Assembly: GCF_040807025.1 (NCBI RefSeq)
Contig: NC_090942.1
Coordinates: 197,960,247-198,024,246, forward strand
From: Struthio camelus
Taxonomy: Eukaryota; Chordata; Aves; Struthioniformes; Struthionidae
DNA length: 64,000 bases
Direction of reading: 5' to 3'
Shown here: positions 36,095-47,522 of the stretch, in pieces
Layout of the letters: every line of letters begins with the position of its first letter
Position numbering within the stretch: the first letter of the stretch is position 1
The notes under the pieces: model-generated
What the model saw: the letters and a program-made list of their open reading frames with translations, nothing else
Databases searched by the model: none
Told to the model about the DNA's origin: nothing
Made by a program: the position numbers and the translations under genes

Positions 36095-38639
36095 AGTGTT
36101 TGCACCAGTGGGTTTATATGTACAACTTAAATGGTTGAACTTCTGAGCCTGGACCAGCAGTGGCACCAGCAGAATATATTTGTGCAATCATAGGTAGAAA
36201 GTTACTAAAGGGCAGAAGTTTTCTTCTTACCTTTTTCCTTCATGCTTTACATGAACAAATGGAATCCGAGATAACAGTTTGAGCCTTTCTGTAAATAACA
36301 TTTGATTTTATTCTGTCACAAGTATACAGGAAATACCAATAGGCTGTATCTTTTTAAAATCACAGTAACTGAACATAGAAAAGAATTCTAAGTGGATTGA
36401 GTAGTCAGGGTACAGAGAGAAAAAAATCTCAACATAGTAACGGAACAATAAGATATTTTAATAGGTCATCAGGCTTTGCGGAACATGTGCATTTACTACT
36501 GCCCCTGTCTTGACCCACATGAAACTGCATTCTGTATTTGCAGAACATGTGAGCAGGAGCAAATGTGACCTTCTCTAAGGCTGATGTGAAGTGTCTTGAC
36601 TCCTGGGGACTCAGAAGGGCAACAGGACAGGGAAACTCACATTGACGCTAACCTGCTGTTCATAGCAGCCAAGAAGGACGTGTGAAAGCATGTCAAAAAC
36701 TCCAAGCATTTTTGATAGTTACCATCGAATATTTTGAGTTTATTTGCTCTTGTTCTAAAACTTGTTTGAAAATGAAGCCAGCCATATAAGAAAGGTTTTG
36801 AACTACAAGGTTATAGGGAGGTTATTTTTCCCTGCCAATATCTTTCTCTGCCAGTATGGAAGTTTGAAATCATATGCTTCATCTGTGAATCACTCTTAAC
36901 TCCTCAAATGTCTGAAGTATTTAGAAATGCCTTTTGTTTTTGGGAAGGTCATAACAATAGGTCAGCATCACCAGATTTTAAGAGAACAATATTTTGTAGA
37001 TGAAGAATTTTTTTCCAGCTTATGATGAAAATATGAAAACAGAAGCAGTTTCAATTTGAAAAGCAGTCAGGGACAGATCCTGAACTCTTAAATCTAGAAG
37101 AGAGTAGGATGCCATTGGTAAGTCCCACGCAGCAATCCTTGTTCTCCACTTGTCTCTAACCTGAAGGGCACTGCAGAAATCATTTCATTTCTGAGATTAG
37201 CTTAGCGCTTCCATAAGAACTATGTAGATCCACTCAAAAATACCAAAGCTAATGTCACCCTGTTTTCTTTAACAGGGCACATTTGAGCGCAAGCTCAGGA
37301 GATAGGAGGCCTAGTTCTGGGTTCATTGTGCCTTAGAAGGTTTGGGCCCACAGCTCCCACCATGCATGAGAACACCTTAACAGGTAAACTAAAGAGGGAC
37401 AAGTAAAAAGGACACTTCCACCCTTGTTGTTATCGCCATAATACTGTGCATTAGAGTTGTAAGACCCACAGGCCATGAAGACTCACACAGAGAGAGTGCA
37501 GGTGGTAGGGAAAGATCTTAGGATCTCACTCCTTTCATTGCTTTTACATTTCCTATTGGCCTGTCTTTGGATAAGGAAATCAATCCATGGTGTAAAGCTG
37601 GAAGCGCAGCAATCTCCTGTCCCGCCCCAGAGGTCAGGATGCAGCCCACTCTGCCCCCGCTTTCTAGGTCTGACATTACTGACTGCACACCAGTGGGAGT
37701 GCAAACTACAAGAGGCAAACAAAAGTTCAAAATAAGTGATTAATTTGTCAGCATCCAAACTAGATTACACTCTCTTCAGGGTAAGGACTGTCTTACCAGA
37801 TTTATTTGTAAATATTTGAGCCATTCTCCCTTTGTCAGTAATAAAAATGTAACAAGGAAGGAAATGGACTTCATAATAGACTGCCAGCCTAAAAAGAACG
37901 ACCAAAAAGATTAAACCAGCAGACTTAGCTTTTAACGGTGATACCGTCACTGAGAGACACAAACTCTTGCCAAAGATTTATTTTAACATTCTGTTTATTA
38001 CAGTGTCAGTACGGAACATGTAGTCATCCTCGTACAGAGTAACACTCACTATATTGTACTCAGAATGAGTAACATATCATATGAGTAATTAATGTATCAC
38101 ATCTTTCCAAAATTATATCTATGCAGGGAAGGGGGTAGACTGCCTCATTCAGCAGCAGATTCTAGTCACTTTGTGCTAAGTTGATGGTATAAAGCTGCTA
38201 GAAAATTTTCTTGTCTGGCTGCATAGGGATGCTGCTTGCGTAGAGAAAAAGTCACTGGTGGACAAACAGGTCAAGGCTGTTTGTGGCATAGAGGTCCAAC
38301 CAAGATCTTGATTGTCCCAGAATCAAGGAAGTGTAGAGGCTTTGAAAAGCTGCTGTTGCCCCTCCTAAATCACATCTTCGCTTGAGCATAGTTAGCTGTG
38401 TTTGTGATCAAAAGCTCTTAATTTCTGATCTCTCCACAGTTTTTGGGATTTGGCTGGATTACATAATACTCCTCATATTATAATGAAGGAGTGATAGGTG
38501 CCACACAGGCAAGCATGGAACTCAGGATGGTGCAGCCCATAGAAGAGGGGTCTGCTCTAGGGTGCTCCCCAAGAGTTTAGGAAGAGTTTGGTGCACTACA
38601 GCCAGAGCCACCACACTGTGGGGTTGCCGTAGCCCTTCA

Positions 38640-39400
38640 ATGAACCCATGAGTGCGGAACAAACCTAGTCAGCAAAAGAGAAGTGACACTGCAGACTCAC
38701 TCTGTAAGCATCTAGGTACCCTGGAATTTTGTACTGACATCTGTTGAACGTGCATAGTGATAGCTGTTGAATGTGCATACTGTTATCTGTTGACAGTACC
38801 GCTGAGCATTCTGTTGACCACCCTGTTGGTATCCATACTGTTATCGACTGAGGTCATCTGCTCTATTGTCCAGCTGTGGTCTGGCGTTGATTGACCGAAT
38901 AATGAACGAAGCCCAGGAAGGATAAAAGGAAGTAAGCCACATACCTCTGCGTGGACTCGGACTCACCATCAGCTGGCCTGCAGACCTGACAACCCACCCA
39001 TCATCAGGGACGCCCCTGATGCCAAATGCCTGAATCATCTTGGTGCAGCTTGAGCATGGTGAGAACAATCCGAGGGAAACTATACAGGAGGGGTGGCCCA
39101 TAAGGACAAGGAAAGAGCAAGAGTGGTCATTATACCATGCATCAAAGAACGGTCATTGTACTGTGCATCCTTAGCTTAACAATAGAGCTCTGATATGTGT
39201 ATTCTATTTTTAGTTCTTTACTATACTTTTTAGCTTTGTTATACTTGTAGATAGTCTGCTCTTAATTTTTTAGTGTTGTCCAGTGTCTGTCATACGTGTA
39301 GAACTGCTTAGCCCTAATAAATTCTTATATCTGACAAATGATAATCTCTAGAGTTCAGTGCAACTAACCCCGGAATCTGAAAGAATCCCAGACACCCCTC
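38640..39400 (+). mobile_element. Probable solitary LTR of an endogenous retrovirus
   Basis: The order of signals fits a retroviral LTR on the plus strand: a short tandem array at 38741-38834 (U3-like), a TATA-like gataaaagg at 38921-38929, then about 390 bases later aataaa at 39316-39321, followed by a short U5-like tail ending near cccagaca at about 39398. No gag, pol or env frame is seen on either side, so it would be a solo LTR. Exact borders and target-site duplications were not found. Another repeat type is possible. Confidence 0.35.
38741..38834 (+). repeat. Imperfect tandem array of about 23-24 bases
   Basis: Units begin ctgttga at 38741, 38764, 38787 and 38811. The first two share ctgttgaa.gtgcata.tg over 23 bases and the later two are more diverged. 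Such arrays are typical of enhancer repeats in LTR U3 regions (established knowledge). Confidence 0.75.
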
Positions 39401-42400
39401 TAGTGGCATGTTTACAAGGAGTAAAATTATTCCCTAGTGGTATGGTACTGTGCTTCCCTTACAGATATAATTCAGGTAATGGCCGTGGTTGTCCCTGGAT
39501 GTGATGAGGTTTTATGTTGTTACTCAGACTTCTGAAGCCACAGTGCTGATGAAGGGGAACAGGAGTTTAACGGCAAGAACTTGAACGCAATGTGTTCAGT
39601 AAGCTGATGAGCATCATGTCTGTGCCTTCCTGGTGCTGTATGAGGGGAAAAAAAAAAAAAACAGCAAGCTTGGAGGTTGTCTGAAAGTTGTGTGAAAGAC
39701 AATCAACCGATTGTCTCTTCATTCATCCAGAAGCCTGAGGTACTGCTGGTATATGGAGGAAAGCAGTAAAGAAAATCTGGTTACATACTGGTGCTTCTTA
39801 TAATAAAAGCACACACTTTCAGTGTCACAAAAACCTAGACAGCTCTGGCAGGCTAAGCTAGTAACTCTGGCCAGTGACATGCATCTTCCAAAGCAGCCTT
39901 TAAGACATGATGCAAAGCTTATAAGTATCTGCAGGCTTTGAGGAATAGAAGTGAGTTTGGAGGACAACGGAAATTGGTGGCAGCTTATTTATCTGTCCAT
40001 GTGGAATGAACAACTGCTATGCCCAACCTTTGGATAAATATCTACAAAAGCTTCTGAACAACAAACTAGACAAACGGGAGCTTTTATAGAAAAGAAAAAA
40101 AGTGTATTTCTATAAAAGGTCTTATTTATTTGAGGTGATAAAAGAAAAGCTGAATAGAAAAGCTTAATACTCCACTGTATCAGTTTTATAGTAGAATAGC
40201 TGCCCATAAATTCAAGGAATTTCACCAGCATTAAACTAGAAAAACACAATGGAAAAAAATGTTATTCTGAATTCAAAGAGAAAATTAGACCAAAGGTTAG
40301 TTTGCTCATTTTTTGACAATAAAGTAAACACAGTAGGAACATGGAAAGCTATTAAATGATTAGATTAAAAAAATCAGCAAGGCTTTTTACACAGAGATAT
40401 CATTGATCATGAATTGTCTCCTCAGTGAATTTTTCAAAGGTTAAGAGAGGGATAATTTCTACTGTTAGTACTTCACGTTAACAAACACTGTGGTATAGAG
40501 TCTGTTGACCCATACAATAGAAGAAGAACAAATGCATGTTTGTGAGTGAAATCCTCTGTTTTTGTGAAGTAGCATACTTCTACTACCTGCACATTTGGCT
40601 TTAATTTTTTAATCTTATTACTTTTCTGTTTTAAAATATTGGCAAGCTTTCCTTTCCACATAGACATCTAAAGTTCCACAGCAACAAAAAAACCCTAGAC
40701 CTAGAAAACAAACCTTTCCTTTCTTCTGTGAAATCACTTTGCAAACTCTTTCAAAAGCTGCCAATCCAGCAGTTTCCCCAGATGTCTTGTTATATCTTAG
40801 TAATTAAATTGTAGTCTCTGAGCTGTCTTTTCATAACTAAGTTTACAGGAAATGCATCTTCATCCTTGTCTAGCACAGTATAAAAACTATCTGCTGGGAA
40901 TACAGTTGTATTTATTGATTCTTCAGAATTTGTAATTCCTTTCAAAAGAAATTTAGTTAGCTCTTTTGAGCCTTCATGAACTTATGAAGGCAGAAAAAAA
41001 GAATAATGTAAAGTAATGCTTTGGGAGCTTTATGAAAACATAAGAATTGGCACAGGATCTGCAGTCATAATGTATTAACCTTGGTACTCACATAGTCTCT
41101 GCAATATCCACTTACAAATAATGACATTCTTACAATCTAATTTTATAAAACGTGTCTAATTACAAGATCTGAAAGTGTGTATGCTATATTTAAAGGAAAG
41201 CACGTATCACAGTTGTTGAATTGGGCTATAAAGAGTTACCTCACAAAATATACGCAATCCTACATCAAAAAGCCAGAGGATATAACCAACAGAATTGATC
41301 TCTTGGATCAGTAGGAGAACTAATCCCAGCATCTATTGGAGGACTGTGCCTCTAGCCCCTCAATGTTCATATTTAGAGACTATTAGTGGAAGCTTTGTGA
41401 CTGAACTTGGCTGTCAGAGCAGCGGGTAGAGCAGGGTATCAAGAGGTTTGTCTGTCCTCAGTGTCTACTTTGAGGAGCTTTGGGCTACACTTGGCTTTTT
41501 GTTTCTCGATGTATTCCTGTTACACAAGCACAATCCTCAGGCCAGGCAGGCAGTTTTCTGGCAGCCATCAGAGCAGCACACACCAACAGGAGTCCACAGC
41601 AAACCAGGTGCTGTACCTTTGTGCATCTGTGGCTGTACCTGGACAGGGGCTGCGTCCAGAAGCTCTGTGGGTGGCTGAGATTACAAACCAATGTCAGTAT
41701 CTCAAACCGTACGCCACAAGGGCTGGGTGGGCAGCACACAGGACGGAGAGCCACCACTGCTCTCCTGTGGCTGGAGCAGCTCGGCAGCTTGACTGGCTTT
41801 TCAGATCCCATCCACCCAGCCCTTGCAAGGCTATCCAGGAAACTAGCCTCATGGGATGGAAACCACTTGTATCACCTTGGTCAGGCTGAATTTATCCAAA
41901 GGCTTCAGAGCTTGTTTCACAGTGGCTTGGCAGGTACCTCATGTTGGGTGTGGGGCCCCGTTACATCATCTCATACTCTGGGCTACTATCCCAGACAACC
42001 AACTGTGGCAAGTGGGAAGGAGAAAGGAGTTTTTCTCTCCTGTTGACATGGTTTCACTTGGAAACAAAAATGAGGACCCAGGGCAGCAGCTTTCCAGGAG
42101 AATGTCCAACCCACCATGCTAGAGTGGTATCCCAACACTCACACTCTCATTTCCATGTCTGTTTAGATATGTCATACAAAGTGAACCAAGTCCCACAGGA
42201 AACATTAAAGGAGTTCCACCTGAAGGCAATCTAGAAGCTTGTAATTAAGCTAGTCGCCTGGCAAATGAAAATCTTTGATATAAATCTCTGACACATTCCT
42301 TATATTCAGGTGGGTTTGTACTGGGATCTCCCAACAGAATTTTCTCCCTTCTGAAGTACATTGTGGTTTCCTATCGGGGTGCACCAATCCTTCCTCTTGG

Positions 42401-43245
42401 AGCTATTCCACTTTTGCATTAAGTACCTAAATACTCAATAAAATGGTAATCAAGAGCTCAATTTCCTCTTATGATGCTTTTTTACGGAACATACAATGGC
42501 TTCCTACCCAAATACAAATAAGTTTCTGCAGCAGTGACCTCCTGACTCATTTGGCTGAATGCTGTTAGTTTATGCAGCTGCACCCATCACGAGATGCCTG
42601 TTAACCCTGTGCAAAAGTTCAGCGTCTGCATTTCATTAAAATACTACATCCATAGAAAACATTAAATGGGTGCAAATTAAATCCGTTGCTGTAACTGTTG
42701 TATTAGAAAAGAAGAATTTCTCTGGTTTTGCTAGTAAAATCAGGAGGCTAAATTTCTGTGAATATTGACTGCTGCTTATCCAAGTACATATTTTTCAACA
42801 TCTATGTTGCTCATACTTAAGGATACAGATTTTTCCGGCATTATTGAATCTAATGTGGATTATAATACTGTTTACAACATTATGTCCATAATGCTTTTTT
42901 GTTGTTGCTAGTTACCGTTTTAAATAATTAGGATATTATTCAGAGCATTGCAGTTTTTTAAATTCAATTTTCTCTTAGAGCGTTTCAGTGGTTCTGTTCC
43001 ATTCTTCTTGTTTTCCATCTGATAATTCAAAGGTTTGGAATGAATTATTTAAATATGAGTCATGTGTACTATGAACTATTCAGTGTATTAGAAACACAGA
43101 TGTTTACTGATATAAATTATTGACATCATTTTAGGATGAACTTTGTTATAACCTTGAAAATAGCGAGCTGATAGAGAATCTGAAATGATATCAAATATTT
43201 GCTGTAGCTCTAGAATATATTTCTCTAAGAAAAACTATAGAGCCA

Positions 43246-43316
43246 TTTTAAAAGTAAAACTTTTAAAACTTTTAAAAGTAAAACTTTAAACTTTAAACTT
43301 TAAACTTTAAAAATTT
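43246..43316 (+). repeat. AT-rich tandem array built on ctttaaa and ttttaaaag
   Basis: A block of ttttaaaagtaaaac is duplicated and runs into four tandem copies of ctttaaa. The array is strongly self-complementary (ttttaaaa). Confidence 0.9.
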
Positions 43317-46300
43317 TATCTGGAGAAATCACCCAATACGTTTCGCATTTATGATAAGAACTAAAATAGGTTCATCTGCATTTCAAGAAAGGGAATTCCA
43401 AATAGTTTCTTGTTTTAGCGTGTTTATCAGAAAAGAAAGATTGGTCTGAATAGGTTATTGTTAGTAATAAGCTTTGCTTCATCAAGTCAATAAATAGTTG
43501 AGCTGTTACATCATGTAGTTTCAATCTATGAATTGTACCTCTGTTCAAGCCTTGACAGATTGCGAATGCCTGTTTAGATACTGCAAACATTTCTTAGCTA
43601 GCAATTTCATTTTTTGAAAAAGAAATGAAATGTAGCATCAACTGCTAAAGGAGAAAAATCAGGGTAAGAGTTAGGATAATTAGAGATATTTAGCAGTTTA
43701 GCTTATCTCAAAACTGTGAATGACAATGAATGTTGCAAGCAAAACTTCCCAAACCCACTACGCTTTCTTTAACATAAAGCTGTCAAAATGAACCTTTACT
43801 AGTCTATTAATTTGAAAGGCATAGGCCAAAATCACATTTTTTTCTAACTAGCTAAATGAACTGAGGCTATTTTCTATGTTTTAGCATGCTTTAATGAAAG
43901 TGAAATATAATGAAATATAACGTACAAAGAACTATGACTGTGGCACTATACTTCCTGGCTTTGATTTTTCTGCTAAATATTTGCGAGCACTAATGGCAGT
44001 AAGAGCTCTAGAGACTGCTACCAAGAGGTCAATATACAGAGAGTTATAATTAGCCTACTGTTTAAAGTACCAGTGCCACTGCTGAAGTTAGCTGGAACTT
44101 TAAATCTGATGTCTATACACCAGCTAGAGGATAGCATCGTGCATCAGTACTCTGGGATCAGTAGTACTACCAAGAGGATCAGCCAGAAGATGAGGGGTTT
44201 TGAAAGAGTGTAAAGCAGGCTGCTGCTGGAGATCTGCTCATGGGATAATTTTGAGTTCTTGTGAGCAGGCCCTCAGGGGGCAAAATGTTCCAAAACAAAT
44301 AGTGGAAACAGTGTGGAAAAGGAACACCACCGCACACCACCACTCTGATTTGTAGCAGTGATGAACCCCAAACTGAATAAGATGAGACAAAACAGCTAGT
44401 GAGTTATATTGTCAGTTATATTTTCAAGGATATTGCAGCTGACCAGCATTCAAATACTTTCTTCTTCACATGCCAAGTCACACATACGTCTCCTCATTTA
44501 CTTCAGTGGGAGGCAAGCCCATATACGGGACTCAAGGATTTTAATTCTGTTAAAGATCTGGGCCTCAGCCTTTGTGAACAACTTGCAGTTCATTGAGATA
44601 CACAGGAAGGATTTTTCTGAGCAGACATTCAGTGTGTTGGCTGTTTGACTATGGTCAAGACTTGCAATAGCAACATGATAGTAAACATCTATTTTTGCAG
44701 TAGGCTGCTATTCCTCGAACTGGTAATACTGTTAGCGCTTCTCTGATTTTCTCTGCATTTCCACTCTTCACTGTTCTTTTCTTACAAATGTTTACAAATC
44801 CTTTGGGTGCCTTTTCCTTGACAAGAAGGACCATTTTTGGTGTCTAACAATTCCAGTAATGCCTGGTTTCGTGAGGCTGTAAGTCTTATGATGCTTGGCT
44901 ACCTGTTTGTCCATTTGTTTGTCCATCCATTCCTTTCTTTAATATCTGTTGTCAATTCTAGCCAGATTTGGCAGAGAAAGAAGGATCTCAAGGATAAATA
45001 AGTTCCTAGCAATTTCATTAAAAACAAGGTAGAAAAGAAAAAAAAACACTGCTTCTTCCTTCCCTCACTGAGAGAAAAAATAGTGCTGTGTGCTTTATAG
45101 GTATCCGTGGTGCTTGGCCTGGCAGGTACAAAGCTCTGAGCAAGTCTCTGCCTGGTCAAGAGTTAGTAACAGGGGAGGGAACTGGGGAGATCACAGGAGG
45201 ATCATGAACATGTGGCAGCACAGGGGAGAACCGAGCTTGCTGAGTTAACAAGCATAAAGCCAGAGAGTGCTAACTCATAGGAAATTAGTGTTTTGCTACT
45301 TCTTTGCTACTTCTGCTGATAACGAAGAAATGCTTTCCTTTAGTGAGGGTAAATTCTAAGTACAGAGAAAAAAGTATCTACCCGGTGTCTAGCTGTTTAC
45401 AGTAGATACCTAAAGAAATAATCATCTTAATTTTACTCTGTCTCACATTTTGCCTGCAACCGATAAACCTTTTCTGTAGGTGGTCTTTTGGGGCACAATC
45501 TTGCTTATGCTTTTTCAGATAATGAAACATTTGACCAGCTGACACAAACATATTTATTTGCAAGGTTAAATACTTGTTTAAATTGTCTATTGTGGATATG
45601 TTATTTCTGCATATGATATCTTAATTCCCAAATGGAAAAAAAAATATTAGTCCTAAAGTGTCAAACGATAGATGTAAACTGCACTTTTTTCTTCCTTTAG
45701 CTGCATATAACACATACTGTGGATCTGCGTAATGGAAAGTCCACTTGGTCCTTCCCATCCATAGTGCCGACATGCTGACACATAAAGACGATCTGCAGTG
45801 TTTGTGTCTCATTGTAGTCATATTTTCTATATTGCTGGTAGCTGTATTGATCTATATTTAGAAAATTTCACATTTATAGAGAATATTTTCATGCTGTGTA
45901 GTATGCTATTCCTTACTAAAAACATCACCACAATAATTTCACACACATAGGGACATTTTCAGTATAGCATTAGAAATGCTAGATAAGATTAAGATGATCT
46001 AGTGCCCTTTATTTACGGTTTTTTATTCTTAAAAAGAAGGGATATGCTTGAGAAGTGAGTGGGGTTTTTTTTAATAAGAGCCTGGAGTTTCAGTTTATTA
46101 AGTTGATCGTAACATGTCATACATATAGTATTTTTTAAGACCTGCAAAATTATTTCAGAGCATGAGTGTCAATACAGGGACAGCCCTTTATTTAGCATTT
46201 CTGGATCAGGGGCTGCCGGAATTCAGGTTTAGAATTACATATGATAGGATGAAACAAAATTCATAAAGGCTCAGATACACGGGAATCCATGTCTGATGAC

Positions 46301-46423
46301 ATCCAGCCTGAGTTTCAGGTGTCCAGCTCCAAGGCAGAAATTTGCTATCCTGAGTTATTCACCTAAATATCCTAGTCAGTTGAGGAGAGGAGTGAAGCAA
46401 CTGACAGTGGGATTTATAAGTGT

Positions 46424-46468
46424 GCCAGAGTGCCAAGCACTCTATTTGCTTGGCCAGAGTGCCAAGCA
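46424..46468 (+). repeat. Pair of 16-base direct repeats
   Basis: The sequence gccagagtgccaagca occurs at 46424-46439 and 46453-46468. Confidence 0.9.
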
Positions 46469-46535
46469 GATAGATAGATGCAGAGAAAACGCTGAAATAA
46501 GGGATGTGTCTGAAATTCCTTCTCTCTCCCTGGGA

Positions 46536-47074
46536 TTTAGGTGCTTATGAGAGAGAGGGATTTGCAGCTCTGAAGTCCCTCTTAGATGCTTCAGTTGCTG
46601 CTTTGATTTGAATGAATTTACTCTTTTAAAAGAAAATGTCTCACAGCAGTGATACTGTCCCTCACCCTCCATGTAGTGCAAGTGATGAGTGTCACCCAAG
46701 GAGGATGTTCATTCCAACAGTTTTTGAGTAACAGCAGCATATCAATTCTGCTTTGTGCTGAACTCAGTGTTATTGGTATAGGGTAGGCATGGTGTGGCTA
46801 GGCCTAATCTGCAAAGGATTTTAGGTATCTGGAAAACTACTTTGAGAACGCCCAAACACACGTGAAGCAAAATATCTGCTGAGACACTCATCTCATCTAA
46901 AATAAGAAGGCCTCTGGGAATATGCATTAGAAGTACTTTAGGTGCCTGAATAACTTTACTGATGACAGCTTAGGTGCCTTTCAGGTATGCATGCCACAGG
47001 CAGAATATTTGTGACTCACTGACTTGATTTCAGGCATCTAAATTCTGTTTAAGCTGTGCTGTAGGCACCTTAAG
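46536..47074. repeat. Degraded ancient repeat with recurring ttaggtgcct motifs
   Basis: Variants of ttaggtgcct occur at 46536-46547, about 46820, 46937-46949 and 46969-46980, with reverse forms ggcatctaaat and gtaggcacctta at 47030-47074. This pattern resembles a family of old sauropsid/amniote palindromic repeats whose copies alternate ttaggtgcct and its complement. The family name cannot be assigned from memory. Confidence 0.35.
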
Positions 47075-47387
47075 GCTTTTGGAATCTTTTCCGGAATTAT
47101 TTGAATTTATAAAAATGTTCAAGAATATGGCAAGGATTCAAATTGCTTCTTATTTTGCTATAGAAGTGAGTAGGAGGTGATGTTTTTAAATTTTCTGTAT
47201 TGCTTCATATCCTCAACATAATTATCAGAACAAGATTTAAAAACATCCAGCATCTTCGTTCTCTTCCATGACTTACATTCATTTGACCATGGCTATCCGT
47301 CAAACGACATTAAGATTTGAAGCCAATATCTTAGGACTCCTTCATATTTTCTTTGGCAACTTCTTTCTTTTGTGAACTTGATTGTAA

Positions 47388-47522
47388 GAGTACTGTGTGC
47401 AGTTCTGGGCTTCCCAGTATAGCAAAGCCATGGAGCTACTGGAGCAAGTCCAACGAAGGGCTGCTAAGATGATTAAGAGACTGGAGCATCTCTCCTATGA
47501 GGATAGGATGAGAGAGCTGGGA
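47388..47522 (+). mobile_element. CR1 LINE fragment
   Basis: It reads gtactgtgtgcagttctggg, then catggagctactggagcaag, then aagatgattaagagactgga and ctcctatgaggataggatga. This is the well-known CR1 segment downstream of the reverse transcriptase domain. It is short, and neither CR1 end is present. Confidence 0.85.

Larger units (their letters stand above)
20241..38639. other. Intergenic DNA upstream of RFC3
   Basis: About 18 kb with no supportable gene. The first 600 bases are still moderately GC-rich; the rest is AT-rich. Open frames are short (about 110 codons at most) and overlap in several frames without domain matches. Small duplications at 22174-22210 and 29131-29191, and a palindrome at 36072-36094, are listed separately. 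Confidence 0.6.
39401..47387. other. Intergenic DNA, no gene seen
   Basis: The tract is mostly AT-rich. At 41407-42234 it is GC-richer, and open frames of 160 and 188 codons overlap each other and a minus-strand frame; none shows a domain I recognise. A cluster of repeat-like motifs at 46290-47080 and an AT-rich tandem array at 43246-43316 are listed separately. Confidence 0.55.
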
